NCBI GenBank assembly: GCA_027924585.1
Contig: BSBM01000606.1
Span: 13,087,501-13,151,500 of the forward strand
DNA: 64,000 nt
Origin: Larix kaempferi
Lineage: Eukaryota; Streptophyta; Pinopsida; Pinales; Pinaceae
Reading direction: 5' to 3'
Made by a program: the position numbers and the translations under genes. Each line of letters begins with the position of its first letter. Position 1 is the stretch's first letter. Under the pieces are notes generated by a model. The model did not search any database. It saw nothing but the letters and a program-made list of their open reading frames with translations, and had not been told where the DNA came from. Below are positions 11,601 to 21,259 of the stretch, in pieces.

Positions 11601-11690
11601 AAAAGGATATTGGTCAAGGCCTACTTTATATCGTTTTCCACTACGAGTGCAACCAATAACTTCAGGATCACTATCAGAATCTACGGACAT
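5601..11690 (-). CDS. Element A gag-pol polyprotein, 2029 aa, with two gag-like domains
   Basis: The single open frame starts at the ATG at 11690. Order by residue: low-complexity N-terminus; gag capsid-like domain about 110-285; five CX2CX4HX4C knuckles near 313, 350, 377, 447 and 467; aspartic protease about 655-790 with active-site motif [10 protein letters not shown] (DLG instead of the usual DTG/DSG); a second gag-like region about 865-1020; RT from about 1160 with [12 protein letters not shown] and the catalytic box YFDD near 1318; RNase H from about 1465 ([25 protein letters not shown]); integrase HHCC finger near 1670-1710 and D-D-E core from WAIDFVGP near 1742, through 'MSDQGTHF' and '[10 protein letters not shown]'; and a C-terminal domain ending near [10 protein letters not shown]. 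Gag and pol are fused without frameshift. All catalytic motifs appear intact, so the element could be competent. The protease motif is shared with relative B (LDLGSDVN), so it is a family trait. Confidence 0.95.
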   Translation of the reverse strand: MSVDSDSDPEVIGCTRSGKRYKVGLDQYPFDSSPDNRQVPRASHIERQGSAHIPYYPFTPQKPDGAQYNPTVTPSSSPHATSSTSVPPLFNHPGGTATVPPPQTRARRMGDDMKLPTFRGTGIEDPEQHWFLCEAIWTIKQINDDAVKLVQLATTLRERALTWFMKYSAAQNRTLAEVRNAMIREFKKPKSESQCITELKDIKQLPTESVWDFDQKFKALIDQVSFEFAPQQHKEWFIAALLPHIRLPLMQQNLNTQEQALEMAMKLEASPIAGTSNDVAHLQNQLANLTLQVHDIKKGKEIKEEIWCTKCKAQGHSKDHCPVFIDYIATGAPNPLPQAQGPWCEICRTRGHRPQECHLLQKYVQTPKNLYCNFCKSVGHDENNCRAYDLMIERKHDVYRVQAETQGPTAGPPYDQSRDARAANYRGRGRTTNLGRGRGQITCYNCGEQGHFARDCQNPTTLCRYCKSSDHIIEECPQLQAKMQAKTPQVNQNIQLIGAEKREPDPTVNIVTRSGATTGAQEMGTGKQATQWVRRANIKPAPLNLQKQKEAFKQAQEYFSDPRASSSTAIPQNNSRSQVLRQDNLVQEQATTAGRPDDDKEHALGSVHAFLRQCLKLLRNEQATLELQHLLDRCQHSASTNTPQRAVHQIRSHIRTGKEMRLTAQIGAFEMDEVMLDLGSEANVLTMQTWEQMGSPQLTRSPIQLRLANQQRVSPLGRLPNVPIDIEGVRSSADFEVIKIMDDSRPYPALLGIDWALDNLAVINLKKRQMTFEDDQIRVIAPLDPIQGPRYIEPIRAEEEARHMESLYQMTTNHSDYVNPTADGHISWRCDSSCTSDSDAGLENWQNRLHEVSARRCAMMTKSIRWIGTELTDTPTFDGLTKVTKFIQEYEQKLPEPQRIQALDIALRATPARWWIAHKENIHTWKDCRRLILRRFQDTTAEALRKYEGQSDPRSHIEACIQQWSDIPEDEWVHQFIHTLDTIPRNWYTEIELRKGTLTWALMIESFQLTFSFESEHPSIDQALKCIKKKVFEPGLVTEYSQPDWAVQMEHALECYNFTAEDEEDDPRNLNIPESEGTRNIEGPELDIPAIAEHVKLKKVNIGTEADPKFASIGDYWDDETVAHVSDLLRDYQDIFPTKFTEMKGILGDLGVMRIPLKPDAKPVKQRPYRLNPRYKEKVKEEIDKMLAAGIIEPVEESDWISPMVVQEKKTKGEIRICVDLRKLNDASAHDPFPTPFTDEVLDNVGGQEAYSFTDGFSGYHQIRIHPDDRHKTTFATEWGSFQYTVMPFGLKNAPAIFSRVVVAVFKEFIHKFLEVYFDDWTVFGLLKNHIANLRMMLEKCRQHQISLNLKKCIFCAPFGILLGHIVCRQGLLMDPAKVAIIANLPAPNSVKQLRTTLGHTGYYRKFIKGYARITAPMERLLKKDSKFQWTEECQQSLDTLKEKMITAPILVFPDWRKPFHVHVDASSIALGIVLTQSGEGSIDHPIAYSSRKLSTAEKNYTTTEREGLAMVYALQKFRHYLLGAHFKMYTDHSALKYLVNKPVLGGRICRWLLLFQEYDFEVIVKPGRLNAGPDHLSRIESGEEPTSLEDNLPDAQLFYIQAADEYYSDILNFLTTGQAPAEFTIQQKKQLVVRAADFTLIAGQLYKLGPDEILRRCILPHEKSSIIAEAHSGTAGGHFAGKPTAQKILAAGLWWPTLHKDTKEFCKCCDVCQRTGKPSRRDEMPLRPQITLRAFDKWAIDFVGPINPPGKRTGARYIITATEYLTRWAEAKPVKNCDAATAAQFIFENIITRFGCPVILMSDQGTHFLNETIEALTEEFQINHHKSTPYHPQANGTVEAFNKILENALTKICNQQRDDWDLRVTAVLWAYRTTCKKLTGHTPFSLVYGQEAVMPMEYIVPSLRIAQITEMADPDTMNERLSQLLSLEEDRLMAGFHQQVQKARQKAWHDRHIRHKHFEEGDLVLLYDSKFIKFPGKFRVHWLGPFQVIKITDGGAVQLAKLNGELLPTMINGSRLKLYCDGHSALST

Positions 11691-11702
11691 TACTTGACTA
11701 TG

Positions 11703-12188
11703 CTATTCATCAGAAGCAATACATAGCTTTCCTTTTTCATACAGAAGCATTTTAATCCATAAGTTCAGAGAATTTAAGAACTTACCTCTGTGTACTTGGA
11801 AGAAACTCCTCTCAGCTTCACTGAAACTCTTTCTTGTATCGACTGCAAATTCGGTAATAAAACCTTCCAGTAGACTATTCAACCAAAAGTCTACTGCGCG
11901 GGACACAGGATTGTCTATCCGCTTCACAATACTAGCTAGCTCAGGCGTCCACGTGACGGGTCGATCAACATGCAGCGTAGGTCTAGAATCTGCTAACTTG
12001 GCTATCCAAGCGTGTAACTCCAATGCAAACGTAACAAAGAAAATTTCGTAAAGGTCAGCATAAATATACTTCTGTAACCAATCTTCTGTTTGAAGCGTAG
12101 GGCTTCTATTTTCTTGTTCAGCAAACTCTTTAGCCTTTAAATCAAACCAGTCTCCAATTTCCTTAGTTGTAGGGTTCCAGTAACACAT
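11703..12188 (-). CDS. Element A ORF1, about 161 aa, upstream of gag
   Basis: Read from the first ATG at 12188 (MCYWNPTTKE); the frame is open slightly further upstream into the primer-site repeats. It is rich in aromatic and acidic residues (IGDWFDLKAKEFAEQE, 'AVDFWLNSLLEGFITEFAVD') and predicted helical. It ends with UAG at 11703-11705, and the gag ATG follows 12 nt later in the same frame. A decayed copy with clearly similar wording (WIDSILEGYITEFAVDMQKS) stands at the same place in element B (29510-29978), so this is a conserved family protein and not a chance ORF. Extra ORFs before gag are known in Ogre-like Tat elements; whether this one is homologous is unknown. Function unknown. Confidence 0.7.
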   Translation of the reverse strand: MCYWNPTTKEIGDWFDLKAKEFAEQENRSPTLQTEDWLQKYIYADLYEIFFVTFALELHAWIAKLADSRPTLHVDRPVTWTPELASIVKRIDNPVSRAVDFWLNSLLEGFITEFAVDTRKSFSEAERSFFQVHRGKFLNSLNLWIKMLLYEKGKLCIASDE

Positions 12189-12190
12189 TT

Positions 12191-12368
12191 GGAACCATTT
12201 GTTGGTCACTAGGCAACGGAACCATTTGTTGGCTCCAACAGTATCTCACACGTTGCTGAAAGAACAAGTCTCATCCGCGCGGCAACGGAACCATTTGTTG
12301 GACTGTTCTATCTCGCGCGTCGCCAAAATAACAAGTCTCATTCGCGCGGCAACGGAACCATTTGTTGG
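12191..12368 (-). repeat. Tandem array of LTR-end/primer-site copies in the leader of element A
   Basis: On the plus strand the 21-mer formed by GGCAACGGAACCA plus TTTGTTGG occurs at 12212-12232, 12281-12301 and 12348-12368, with a partial copy at 12191-12205. Units are 69 and 67 bp apart. The spacers also share ACAAGTCTCAT followed by CGCGC. Each copy equals the LTR terminus CCAACA, two A residues and the primer site in element orientation; only the last is at the real LTR edge. Confidence 0.88.
12348..12360 (-). other. Primer-binding site of element A (tRNA-Glu type)
   Basis: In element orientation, two bases after the 5' LTR, the sequence is TGGTTCCGTTGCC followed by G. Its complement GGCAACGGAACCA matches the 3' end I recall for plant tRNA-Glu (acceptor strand pairing with TCCGTTG). 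The same position in element B reads TGGTTCCATTGCC. The tRNA identity rests on memory of the tRNA sequence. Confidence 0.75.
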
Positions 12369-13827
12369 CTGCTTTCTTGGGCAGACCCGGGTTTTAATGA
12401 AGCGCAGCAACAAAACCCCTTGGCGCACTGGCCCTCTCGGCAACGAGCTGCGCGGCAGCTCGAGGTCTCACCCGAAGTGGCTATGGGGGGGTTAAGGAAT
12501 CAGGTTTCCTTAACCGGGGTGACGCGGAGATAGCTTTTCCTTGAATGGTTCCTGCGAAATCGGTGGTCGGACCTTCCCGCAGGCCGCTCGGCGCAGCTGC
12601 GCGGGTCCCTTCCTTGGCAGGTCTACTGCGCAGATTCTCCTTTCTATCGCAGCAGGCAACTATTTCTTGGGTCGACGCGCGAAACACTTTCTCGCCCTTC
12701 GCATCTAGCGCAGTAACGCAGTCTGCTCTCGCCGCAGCGACTGTGCGTTACTACCTCTTTAGTACTTAAGATACTTATAGTTATCAAGGGATCTTTCCAA
12801 CTCGCTCAAATAGTCACAAAGATAAGACAGAAGTCTTGCATACACAAATACTGAACTCGAAATAGTTATCATTCACACAAACATTATAACAAGAAGATAT
12901 AAGTGAAGCTCATCTCCTCGAGGAAAACCACGTCCTCAGGAGTTTATATTAACCAGAAAATGATAGAGTTATACAATATGCTGCGCACACAGCTGCAGCC
13001 TTAGAACTTACAGGAAACTCCACGCACACAGCTGGGAGCCCTTTTCTCAAGCTTGTCTCCTCTCTATGGAGATTACAAAGGCACAGACGTCGACTCAGAC
13101 TGTCTGGCAACTCAGGGATTAGCTCCTCGGCTATCCGATTTCCTCTCTCTAGTTCTACACACCAGGTAGAAATTACAGTGAAGGATAATCAACACATGAT
13201 CTATCCCTTTAGACTGGCTCTCTAACAGTCTAGCATCTAACTCTCTAATTCTCCAAAAAGGGAGGAACTGAAGGAAGGGAGGAAGAACCCTCTACCCATT
13301 ACAGTGATTCATCTATATAGGTAGCCATGACGGTCACACCTTTACAAAACTGTGGGCCTTTCCCAACAGTGATTCCCAAAAACCCTAACCACGCACATGG
13401 CTAGGTGTACTGTAGGCACCGCTTGCAGTCACGTCGCCGCTTCCTGCAGGCTCCATGAATTTCGGCGCAGATTGTGGGTATGGGCGATCGTCCTTCGCCT
13501 TCAATGCTCTAGTCCGTTGCTCCTCCTTGATCCGAGCAACCATAACTTCTGTACTAAGCCTTTAAATGAGGGTAGCTAAGCCCTCTACTCCATCACCTTA
13601 TTTATTATGGTAGCTGAGCCACCTTCATTCTTCGATGACGTGCGCGCGAGCTCCGCAATTTCCGGTCCGTGATCTGCGCTGAGATCATCCATCTGGCACC
13701 GTACTGCGCACCGTCTCCTTCTTACCCAAAACTTAGTGCTTGTCCCAAAATTAGCACTTTCCTTCCATACTCGTGCTTTTTCCCAAAATTCGCAGCTTTT
13801 ACTATAGCTGCGACCTTGGCCCCAACA
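12363..13827 (-). repeat. 5' LTR of element A
   Basis: Partner of 647-2111, identical in length. Differences that I see lie near 12565, 12811, 13417, 13461 and 13511; all are transitions. TGTTGG and CCAACA ends are intact, and GGAAT follows at 13828. Confidence 0.95.
13313..13320 (-). promoter_or_regulatory. TATA-like box in the 5' LTR of element A
   Basis: CTATATAG on the minus strand, in a suitable place inside the LTR to define U3/R. Transcription would start a few tens of bases further left. Position and motif only; no other core element was identified. Confidence 0.5.
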
Positions 13828-15840
13828 GGAATAAATAATGCTCCATCAGAATTCCAAAAAAGAATGGAAGATATCTTTAGAGACATACCATGGTTGCTTG
13901 TGTTTATAGATGACATATTAATTTGTTCCAAGAATGTACAAGATCATCTAAAACATTTACAAAAATTTTATGACTTGGTTTTTAAGCATGGATTGGTATT
14001 GTCTGCTTCAAAAATGGAAATAGGAAAGACAGAAATGGATTTCCTAGGTTTTCATATTAAAGCTGGAACTGTCATTCTGCAAGAACATGTTTTGAAGAAT
14101 TTTGAAAAGTTTCCAGATAAGATTTTAGATAAAACACAGTTGCAGAGGTTCCTTGGCAGCCTCAATTATATTCGGCCATTCTATAAAGGCCAAGCTTCTG
14201 ACATCAAATGTTTGTAGCAACGTCTCAAGAAAAATCCTGTTGCATGGTCAGAAGAGACGACTCTGGCAGTCAAAGCAATGAAAGCTAGAGTAAAAGAGCT
14301 TCCAGCACTTCATCTCCCTCTGGGTACTGGTAAGCTGATTATTGAAACAGATGCTTCAAACTCTACTTGGGGTGGAGTTCTTCTTGAAGAAATTGGGGGA
14401 AAAGAAAATGTTTGTGGTTATGCTTCTGGTTCGTTCAGAGGAGCAGAATTAAATTATCCAAGCAGCCATAAGGAAATTATGGCTGTCAAAAAGACAGTCA
14501 ATCACTTTATTTTATATCTCAAGCCAGTCAGGTTTATAGTCAGAACAGATCTGAAGATAATGCCTGGAATATTTAGAAATGAAAACTTGATGGCTGAGAA
14601 TTCAAGTAGAATATTAAAATGGTTCATCTGGTTGAATAACTTTGATTTTGATATTGTATACAAGCCTGGATATATGAACTGTTTAGCTGATATGCTCACT
14701 TGGGAAAACTTGCAGATTGAAGACAACAAAGTTCCAAGTTTAAAGATGTTTTCTGCAGGTTCTAGCTCCAGTTCCAGAAAGGATCGTGATGATGATCCTA
14801 AAGGAAAAAAGCCAATATCAGATTATAATGAGGAACCAATGTTCCATGGAAATCGTATAATTGGAAACCAGCCAGAGAAGCTTCCAAAAGAAGCTCTATT
14901 CATGAAGCCATGGGATAACAGTCTTATTGAGGAGGAAAGAAGAGAATTGCTCGATTATGCTATTCGACAAGATGCAGAAAAATATCTCAGTCTGACTTTA
15001 ATAAAACAGATTCAAATGAGTCCCTGTAAACTCCTCATCATGGAGCGATGGGAAAAGAAAGCATTCAGAGGATTGCAAAATGCCAGAGAACAGCTCAGGA
15101 AATGTAACGAGCTGTGGATCGATTGTAATGAAGAAAAAGAAGGTCCTAGATGGTATGTGGATATTGGTGAGGGTGACCTCACATGGACTTCTTATAATTT
15201 GATTTTGCAATTCTACAGGGAAGAAACATCAGTTGTCATATGTGCTGACCCAAGAAACATGGGCAACAAGAAGTGGTCCAGGTGGACTGAAATCTTGTTG
15301 GATAAGTTCTATCCAAGGAAAGATTGGACTGTACGCAGAGCTAATTTTATCCTTCACCTTGAAGCAGATATGCAGGCTGCAGACCAGGCAAATATTTGGT
15401 TTAAGTTTCTGCTTCGACATCATGGTGGAAGATACTCTGAACTTGAACACTATGTAAATATTACGCAGAAGTATATTAAAAGAGACGAAAATGGTAACAG
15501 GATTGACACCAAGGTTCATAGGCGAACTCTCCCTTTGAACTATCGTGTTGAATCTCAATTTCAGAGTGAGTGTCTTTATGAAGAAGGACATGAAGCTATG
15601 TTTGGTTTTGATGTAGAGCGTTGTTTCGGAGATCTTCTATATCTAGAAGTTGAATATCCTGAAGACGAACAGTACATCTATGATTCCCAACAGCCATATC
15701 ATTGGGAAGATGAGCTTGTTCGAAGAGAAATAGAAGAAGCACTGTATGATGATGAACAGGAATGCTGGTGTGGAGGCCAAGGTGTCAGACCGCCGGATGA
15801 TCCTGATGTATTTTGTGTCTGCCGTTCCAGAAGTGATTAA
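13828..15840 (+). pseudogene. Endogenous caulimovirid pol, RT C-terminal part, RNase H and a long unidentified C-terminal region
   Basis: Resumes the frame broken at 641, starting with the second GGAAT copy. It carries the RT catalytic box FIDD within VFIDDILICSK near 13903, then the thumb region. A TAG at 14215-14217 breaks the frame; the same frame then runs open to a TAA at 15840. RNase H follows (IIETDASNSTWGG near 14340, SHKEIMAVK, RTDLK near 14550). After RNase H come about 365 residues: a Ser/Asp/Lys-rich linker, then a Trp- and charge-rich region ending in an acidic, Cys-containing tail. I do not recognise this C-terminal region. Splitting by A plus the nonsense codon make the gene inactive. 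Confidence 0.8.
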
Positions 15841-16535
15841 TGAAGAATCTTCATAATGGGAATGGAGCCCATGGTCCGATTGAAAAAGAGAATGAGTTGG
15901 ACTCATATATAAAAGAAGACATCCATATCCCAGAGGATGAAGAGGCTAAAGTATTGCATAAGAAGAACTTGGTCAAGGCAAAGAGAATCATTGTTGATTC
16001 CATCAAAGACCATCTCATACCCCATGTGTCTTCTCTAAAGACACCCAAAGAGATGTTTGACTCTTTGACCAAGCTATTTGAAGGGAAGAACATAAATCAG
16101 AAGATGACCCTACAGAACCAATTGAAATGAGTAAAGTTTCAGAATGGAGAAACCATTCAATCTTATTTTTCAAGGGTCTTCCAGATCAAGGAACAACTAG
16201 AAGTAGTGGATGAAATGGTGGAGAATGTTGAAGTTGTCATGACAACTCTGAATGGCTTACCTAGGTCATGGGACTCCTTCATTCAAGGAATCTGTGCAAG
16301 AAAGAAGTTGATTTCCTTCAGTAGACTACGGGAAGAATGCTCACAAGAAGAAGCAAGGCTTGTGGCACGAGAAGAAAATATGGGGAATGAAGATCAAGCT
16401 CTCATAGCTCACACCAAGAAAGGGAAGTCCAAGAGAGAGCCATCTCACTCCAAGAAATCTTCACATCACTTCAAAGAAAGAAGAATATGCTTCACCTGTA
16501 ATGAGAAAGGACATATGCCATAAATTGTCGCGAGA
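15841..16535 (+). pseudogene. Element G gag, 5'-truncated
   Basis: Copia gag of the UBN2 type: the segment 'EEAKVLHKKNLVKAKRIIVD' and FDSLTKLFEGKN, then after a stop near 16129 and a frame change, 'QSYFSRVFQIKEQLEVVDE', and a CCHC start CFTCNEKGH near 16490. The N-terminal portion of a normal copia gag is absent at the left junction. Nonfunctional. Confidence 0.8.
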
Positions 16536-19500
16536 ACATTAAGGACAACAACAAGTTCAACAAGAAGAAGAAGGGCATCAAAAGAAGGTTTCATGCTCAT
16601 GCTGCCGAGGATGATGAACCACCCAAGAAGAAGGCTAGGGCAGAAAGTGATGATAGTAATGATGACTCATCAAGTGAAGAAGAGTATGTTTTGATCTATG
16701 CTCTCACAAGTACTATCTCCCATGGTTGTAATGATTGGTTAATTGACAGTGGGGATTCCAAACACATGAATGGGTTTAAGGAATCTTTTGTGAACCTATC
16801 TGAACATGAATCACCCCATAAGGTGAAACTTGGGGATGATTATGAATACCCAATCAAAGGAAGTGGTGAATCCTCCTACAACCTAGATTTTGGAAAATCT
16901 TTGAAGATGAAAGAAGTCCTTTATGTACCTGGGCTCAAGAAGAACTTACTCTCCATCTCTACATTGGATGCAAAAGGTATGAGGGTTGCATTTGTGGATG
17001 GCCAAGTCCTAATGTGGCCAAAGGGAAAGACCATAGATGATGCAGTAGTGATTGGTGAGCAAGAGGGAGGTTTGTATAAATTGAAGGGACAACCTGAACA
17101 TGCCATGGTGCATGAATCCATGGAGCCAAGTGAACTTTGGCATAGAAGACTTGCTCATATGCACTATAAGGCACTTTTAATTGCAAGCAAGGCTGTACAG
17201 GGTCTTCCTAAAATCAAGACCAAACATGAAGGTGTTTGCAAAGGATGTGCAAAAGGTAATAACATTAAGAAGGATTTCCCAAGCAGTTAAAGCAAGGAAA
17301 AGGATATCCTGGAAATCATCCACTCAGATGTATGTGGTCCTATGTCATCCAGTTCTCTAAGTGGGTATGTTTACTATGTCTCATTTATTGATGACTTCTA
17401 CAGGAAGACTTGGGTATACTTCTTGAAGAACAAGGATGAGGTGTTTGATAAGTTTAAGGAATTCAAAACCTTGATGGAGAATTAAACTGACAAGAAGATC
17501 AAAACATTCAGATCCAACAACGGTGGAGAATTCACCTCAGGTGACTTCAAGAAGCTTTGCAGTGATTCAGGGATTAAGAGGGAGTTGACTGCTCCTTACA
17601 ATCCACAACAGAATGGAGTTGCAGAAAGGAAGAACAGAACAATCATGGAAGCAGCAAGAGCAATGCTACATGACCAGGATCTACCTATGCATCTATGGGC
17701 AGAAGCAGCTAGAATAGCTATATATGTGTAGAACAGAACACCCCACAAGATATTGGACAACAAGACACCAGAAGAGGTCTTTTCTGGTAAGAAACCTGAA
17801 GTCAGCCATCTCAGAATATTTGGTTGTCCAGTATTCACTCATGTCCCAAAGGAAAGGAGGACCAAACTAGATCCTTTAGGAAAGTAGGGTATCTTTGTGG
17901 GTTACAGTGAAAGCTGAAAGGCTTACAGAATATACTTTCCAGGGTTCAAGAAGATTGATGTTAGCAGGGATGTGACATTTGATGAAAACTCAGCATTCAT
18001 CAAATCAAAGAAGGCACCTATCAAAGTTTATGAAGAACCTAAGGAAACTAGATTTCAAGACACTACCATGATTGAAGCAATTCCAGAAGTTGTTCGTGAG
18101 TTTGAAGATCCGCAAGAACCTATAGATCCACCCCGTGAGGATAAATCTCACAAGAGAAAACCTGCATGGGCTAGAGAGCTCATTCAAGATGCAAAAAGAT
18201 TTGGCATTCTAGAAGAAGAACACGGAGAAAATAAGAGAACCAGATCACATACCAGCTATGTTGATTTACATTGTGTTATTATGAACAAAGAACCTTCCAG
18301 TTATGAAGAAGTGATAGAAAAGAAAGAATGGAAGGATGCCATTGTTGAGGAATACCAATCAATAATGAAGAATGATGTTTGGGATGTTGTCCCAAGACCT
18401 AAAGAGATGTCTGTTGTGACTTCCAAATGGATCTCCAAAATCAAGCATGTTGTCGATGGCAGTGTAGAGAAATACAAGGCAAGATTCGTAGCTCGTGGCT
18501 TCTCTCAGAAAGAGGGAATAAATTATGAAGAAACTTTTGCACCTGTAGCCAGGTATACTTCCATCAGAACATTACTTGGCCTGGCTGCAACAATGAAATG
18601 GAAAATACACCAGATGGATGTCAAGACTGCCTTCTTGAATGGTGTAGTTGAAGAAGAAGTATATGTGGAGCAGCCACTTGGTTTTGAAATACATGACAGG
18701 GAGTCATATGTGTGCAGATTGAAGAAAGACTTGTATGGCTTGAAACAAGCTCCTAGAACTTGGTATGGTAGGATGGACAGTTTCCTATCTAGTTTGGGCT
18801 TTACCAAGAGTAAAGCAGATTCCAACCTTTAATACAAGGTTGAAGAAGGGAATCCTATGATTCTAATCCTGTATGTGGATGACTTATTTGTAATAGGAGA
18901 TGACAGATTGATTGCAGATACTAAGAGGAAGCTTGCTGCTGAGTTCGATATGAAAGATTTGGGAATGATGCACTATTTCCTAGGTATGGAGGTGTGGCAG
19001 AGTGCAGGTGGGATCTTCCTTGGTCAAGGGAATTACACAGTAGATATCCTGAAGAGATTTGGGATGATGGATTGCAAGGCCATGGCCACACCTATGGCAT
19101 CGAATCTGAAGCTACTATGTGATGCTTCATCTGAGCCGGTTGATGTCTCTATGTATTGTTATACGATTGGGTCCTTGATGTACTTGTCGAACACGAGACT
19201 GGATATTTGCTTTGCTGTGAACACATTGAGGTAGTTCCTGATGGATCCGAGGAGTGTTCACCTGGTTGCTGTAAAGCATGTTCTGAGCTACCTGAAGGAT
19301 AGAATGGATTTTGGGCTCAAGCATGAAGTGAATCAAAAGTTTAACCTGCAGGGTTATGTTCATTCAGATTGGGCTGGTAGTGCTTCCAATACGAAGAGAA
19401 CATCTAGATGTTGCTTCAGTATGGGATCAGGTGTGATCTCTTGGTTTAGCAGGAAGCAATTTTGTGTGGCACTGAGTACAGCTGAGGCAGAGTATGTTGC

Positions 19501-19834
19501 AGCCTGTTCAGCTAGTTGTGAGGCAGTATGGCTATGGAAGCTACTGTCTGAGTTATTTGATCTCCCATTGGATGCTACTGGTATCTTCTGTGATAAATAG
19601 AGTTGTGTGAAGCTGTCTAAGAACCCAGTGTTTCATGACAGGTCGAAACACATAGAGATCAAATATCACTATATCATGGATATGGTGCAGAGAGGAGCTG
19701 TGAAGCTCCTGTATGTTGCGACAGACAAGCAAATTGCATATGTGTTGACGAAGCCACTAGCCAGGGTGAAGTTCGAGTACTTCAGGGAGAGGCTTCGTGT
19801 TCTTCAGATCAAGGACACTTCAAGGAAGAAGTGA
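16536..19834 (+). pseudogene. Element G pol: protease, integrase, RT, RNase H with many stops
   Basis: Protease motif LIDSGDSKHM near 16740. GAG-pre-integrase and HHCC finger follow (LWHRRLAHMH to CKGCAKGN, 17130-17260), then the integrase core with YNPQQNGVAERKNRT near 17600, RT from about 18330 with KARFVARGFSQKEG, QMDVKTAFLNGVVEEEVYVE, YGLKQAPRTWY, the YVDD box near 18875, and RNase H to 19834. In-frame stops occur near 17290, 17485, 17730, 17887, 18832, 19233 and 19600. Some, such as the last two, fit CAG-to-TAG changes when compared with element F. Confidence 0.88.
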
Positions 19835-21259
19835 TGGACACATTTGTTGAAGCCATTCCAAGCATGTTGGAAGGAGGATCCTTCACATGGCTGTGGATGT
19901 AAGCGTTGGATGATGAGCATCAGGATGATGTTCTAGTTTCTGCTTTGTATGATCAGTTGGATAATTTATATGTATATGTATGTACGCATCATGTTGGATG
20001 CTGGATATGATCAGTTGGATCATTTATATGTATGTACGCATCATGTTGGATGCTGGATATGATCAGTTGGATCATTTGTATGTATTTTGTATATGCATCA
20101 TGTTGGATGCTTGAACCATGTATCTGTATATGTATCAGGTGGATACATTGTATGATCAGGTAGATCATGTACGATGGATACATTGTGTGGATCATGTATC
20201 TCTGTATCAGGTGGATACACTATGTATGATGATATGTATCAGGTAGATACGTGGTGTGCATCAGATGGATGCATTGTATGATCAAGGTGATCGTGGATGA
20301 CAAGCTTCTCTAGATGACATGCAGCATGATGTTGCAGTGATGATGATTAGGATGATCATGTGTACATCAGGATGATGTATGGTGAGTATCAGATGATACT
20401 TTGTGGCTGTGGATTAGGTTGTGCAGATGAGCATGTTTGGGAGATCCTATAGGTTAGAGTTGCGTACCCATAACATCCTGGGATGCTCTTTCGAGACATT
20501 GCTCTGGGAGGACATGTAATTTGTGCCCTAGGAGATCTTCATGTCGAAGTTGTGTACCCTTAACATCCTGAGATGCTCTTGCAAGGTTTTGTCCTATGGC
20601 ATGTAATTTTCTCCTGGGAGATCTGGACAGGATGAAAAAGGCCTCAAATGCTTCAGCTAGGTTTTGCCATGACCACATGTAATTTGCTCTTTGGAGATCT
20701 GGACAGGATGAAAAATGCCTCAGATGCTTTAGCCAGGTTTTGTGGTGGACCACATGTAATGTGCTCCTGGGAGATCCGACAGGTAGAGCTGTGTGCTTGT
20801 AATAGCCTGGGATACTTCAACCAGGTTTTGTGGTGAGATCACATGTAATGTGCTCCTGGGAGATCCGATAGGTAGAGCTGTGTGCTCGTAACAGCCTCAG
20901 ATGCTTCAGCCAGGTTTTGTGATGGGTCACATGTAATGTGCTCCTGGGAGATCCAACAGGTAGAGCTGTGTGCTCGTAATAACCTGGGATGCTGCAGCCA
21001 GGTTTTGTGACGCACGTAATAAGTCCTAAGGATTCCACAGTATGGCCAGTGATGATGAAGACTTGCATGTGGTGGGCCTACATCCAGTATGAAAAAGGAC
21101 TGGCTCTATAGAACTTCCTATGATGAGTAGAGTCAGAGATTGGTTGAGATAGCAGCAGGAGTGATGATGATGATGACGATGCATCAATGACGATGATCCC
21201 AAGAAGAAGACTTGTCTAGTAGAACTGTGTCGAGAAATACCTTCCTAGTTAAGAGGGAG
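19835..21259 (+). repeat. Repeat-rich non-coding region between pol and 3' LTR of element G
   Basis: No gene. From about 19900 to 20420 it is made of short degenerate words such as ATCAGGTGGATACA, GATCAGTTGGATCATT and CATGTTGGATGC. From about 20430 to 21030 a longer unit repeats about seven times at 75-89 bp spacing, recognisable by CTCCTGGGAGATC, CAGGTAGAGCTGTGTGCTCGT and CCAGGTTTTG; copies of the CTCCTGGGAG core lie near 20520, 20609, 20684, 20761, 20850 and 20938. A purine-rich tract AAGAGGGAG directly precedes the LTR. Confidence 0.8.

Larger units (their letters stand above)
647..13827 (-). mobile_element. Element A: young Ty3/gypsy retrotransposon with ORF1, gag-pol and extra 3' ORFs
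   Basis: Element of 13181 bp read on the minus strand. LTRs of 1465 bp each (647-2111 and 12363-13827) start TGTTGG and end CCAACA, and GGAAT flanks both sides. By eye I count five differences between the LTRs, all C/T or G/A transitions, so insertion is recent. In element order: 5' LTR, primer site array, ORF1 (12188-11703), gag-pol (11690-5601), a gap of about 0.8 kb, ORF3 (4781-2982), a coiled-coil frame (to 2124), polypurine tract, 3' LTR. Domain order protease-RT-RNase H-integrase is Ty3/gypsy. Integrase and RT wording, together with the extra 3' ORFs, point to the Athila/Tat side of the family, though I cannot place it on a tree. Element B at 28593 is an old relative. Confidence 0.95.

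Noticed and set aside
20280-20420. Short direct repeats resembling a CRISPR array
   Set aside because: Units are degenerate, lack fixed spacers, and occur in a plant retrotransposon 3' region.
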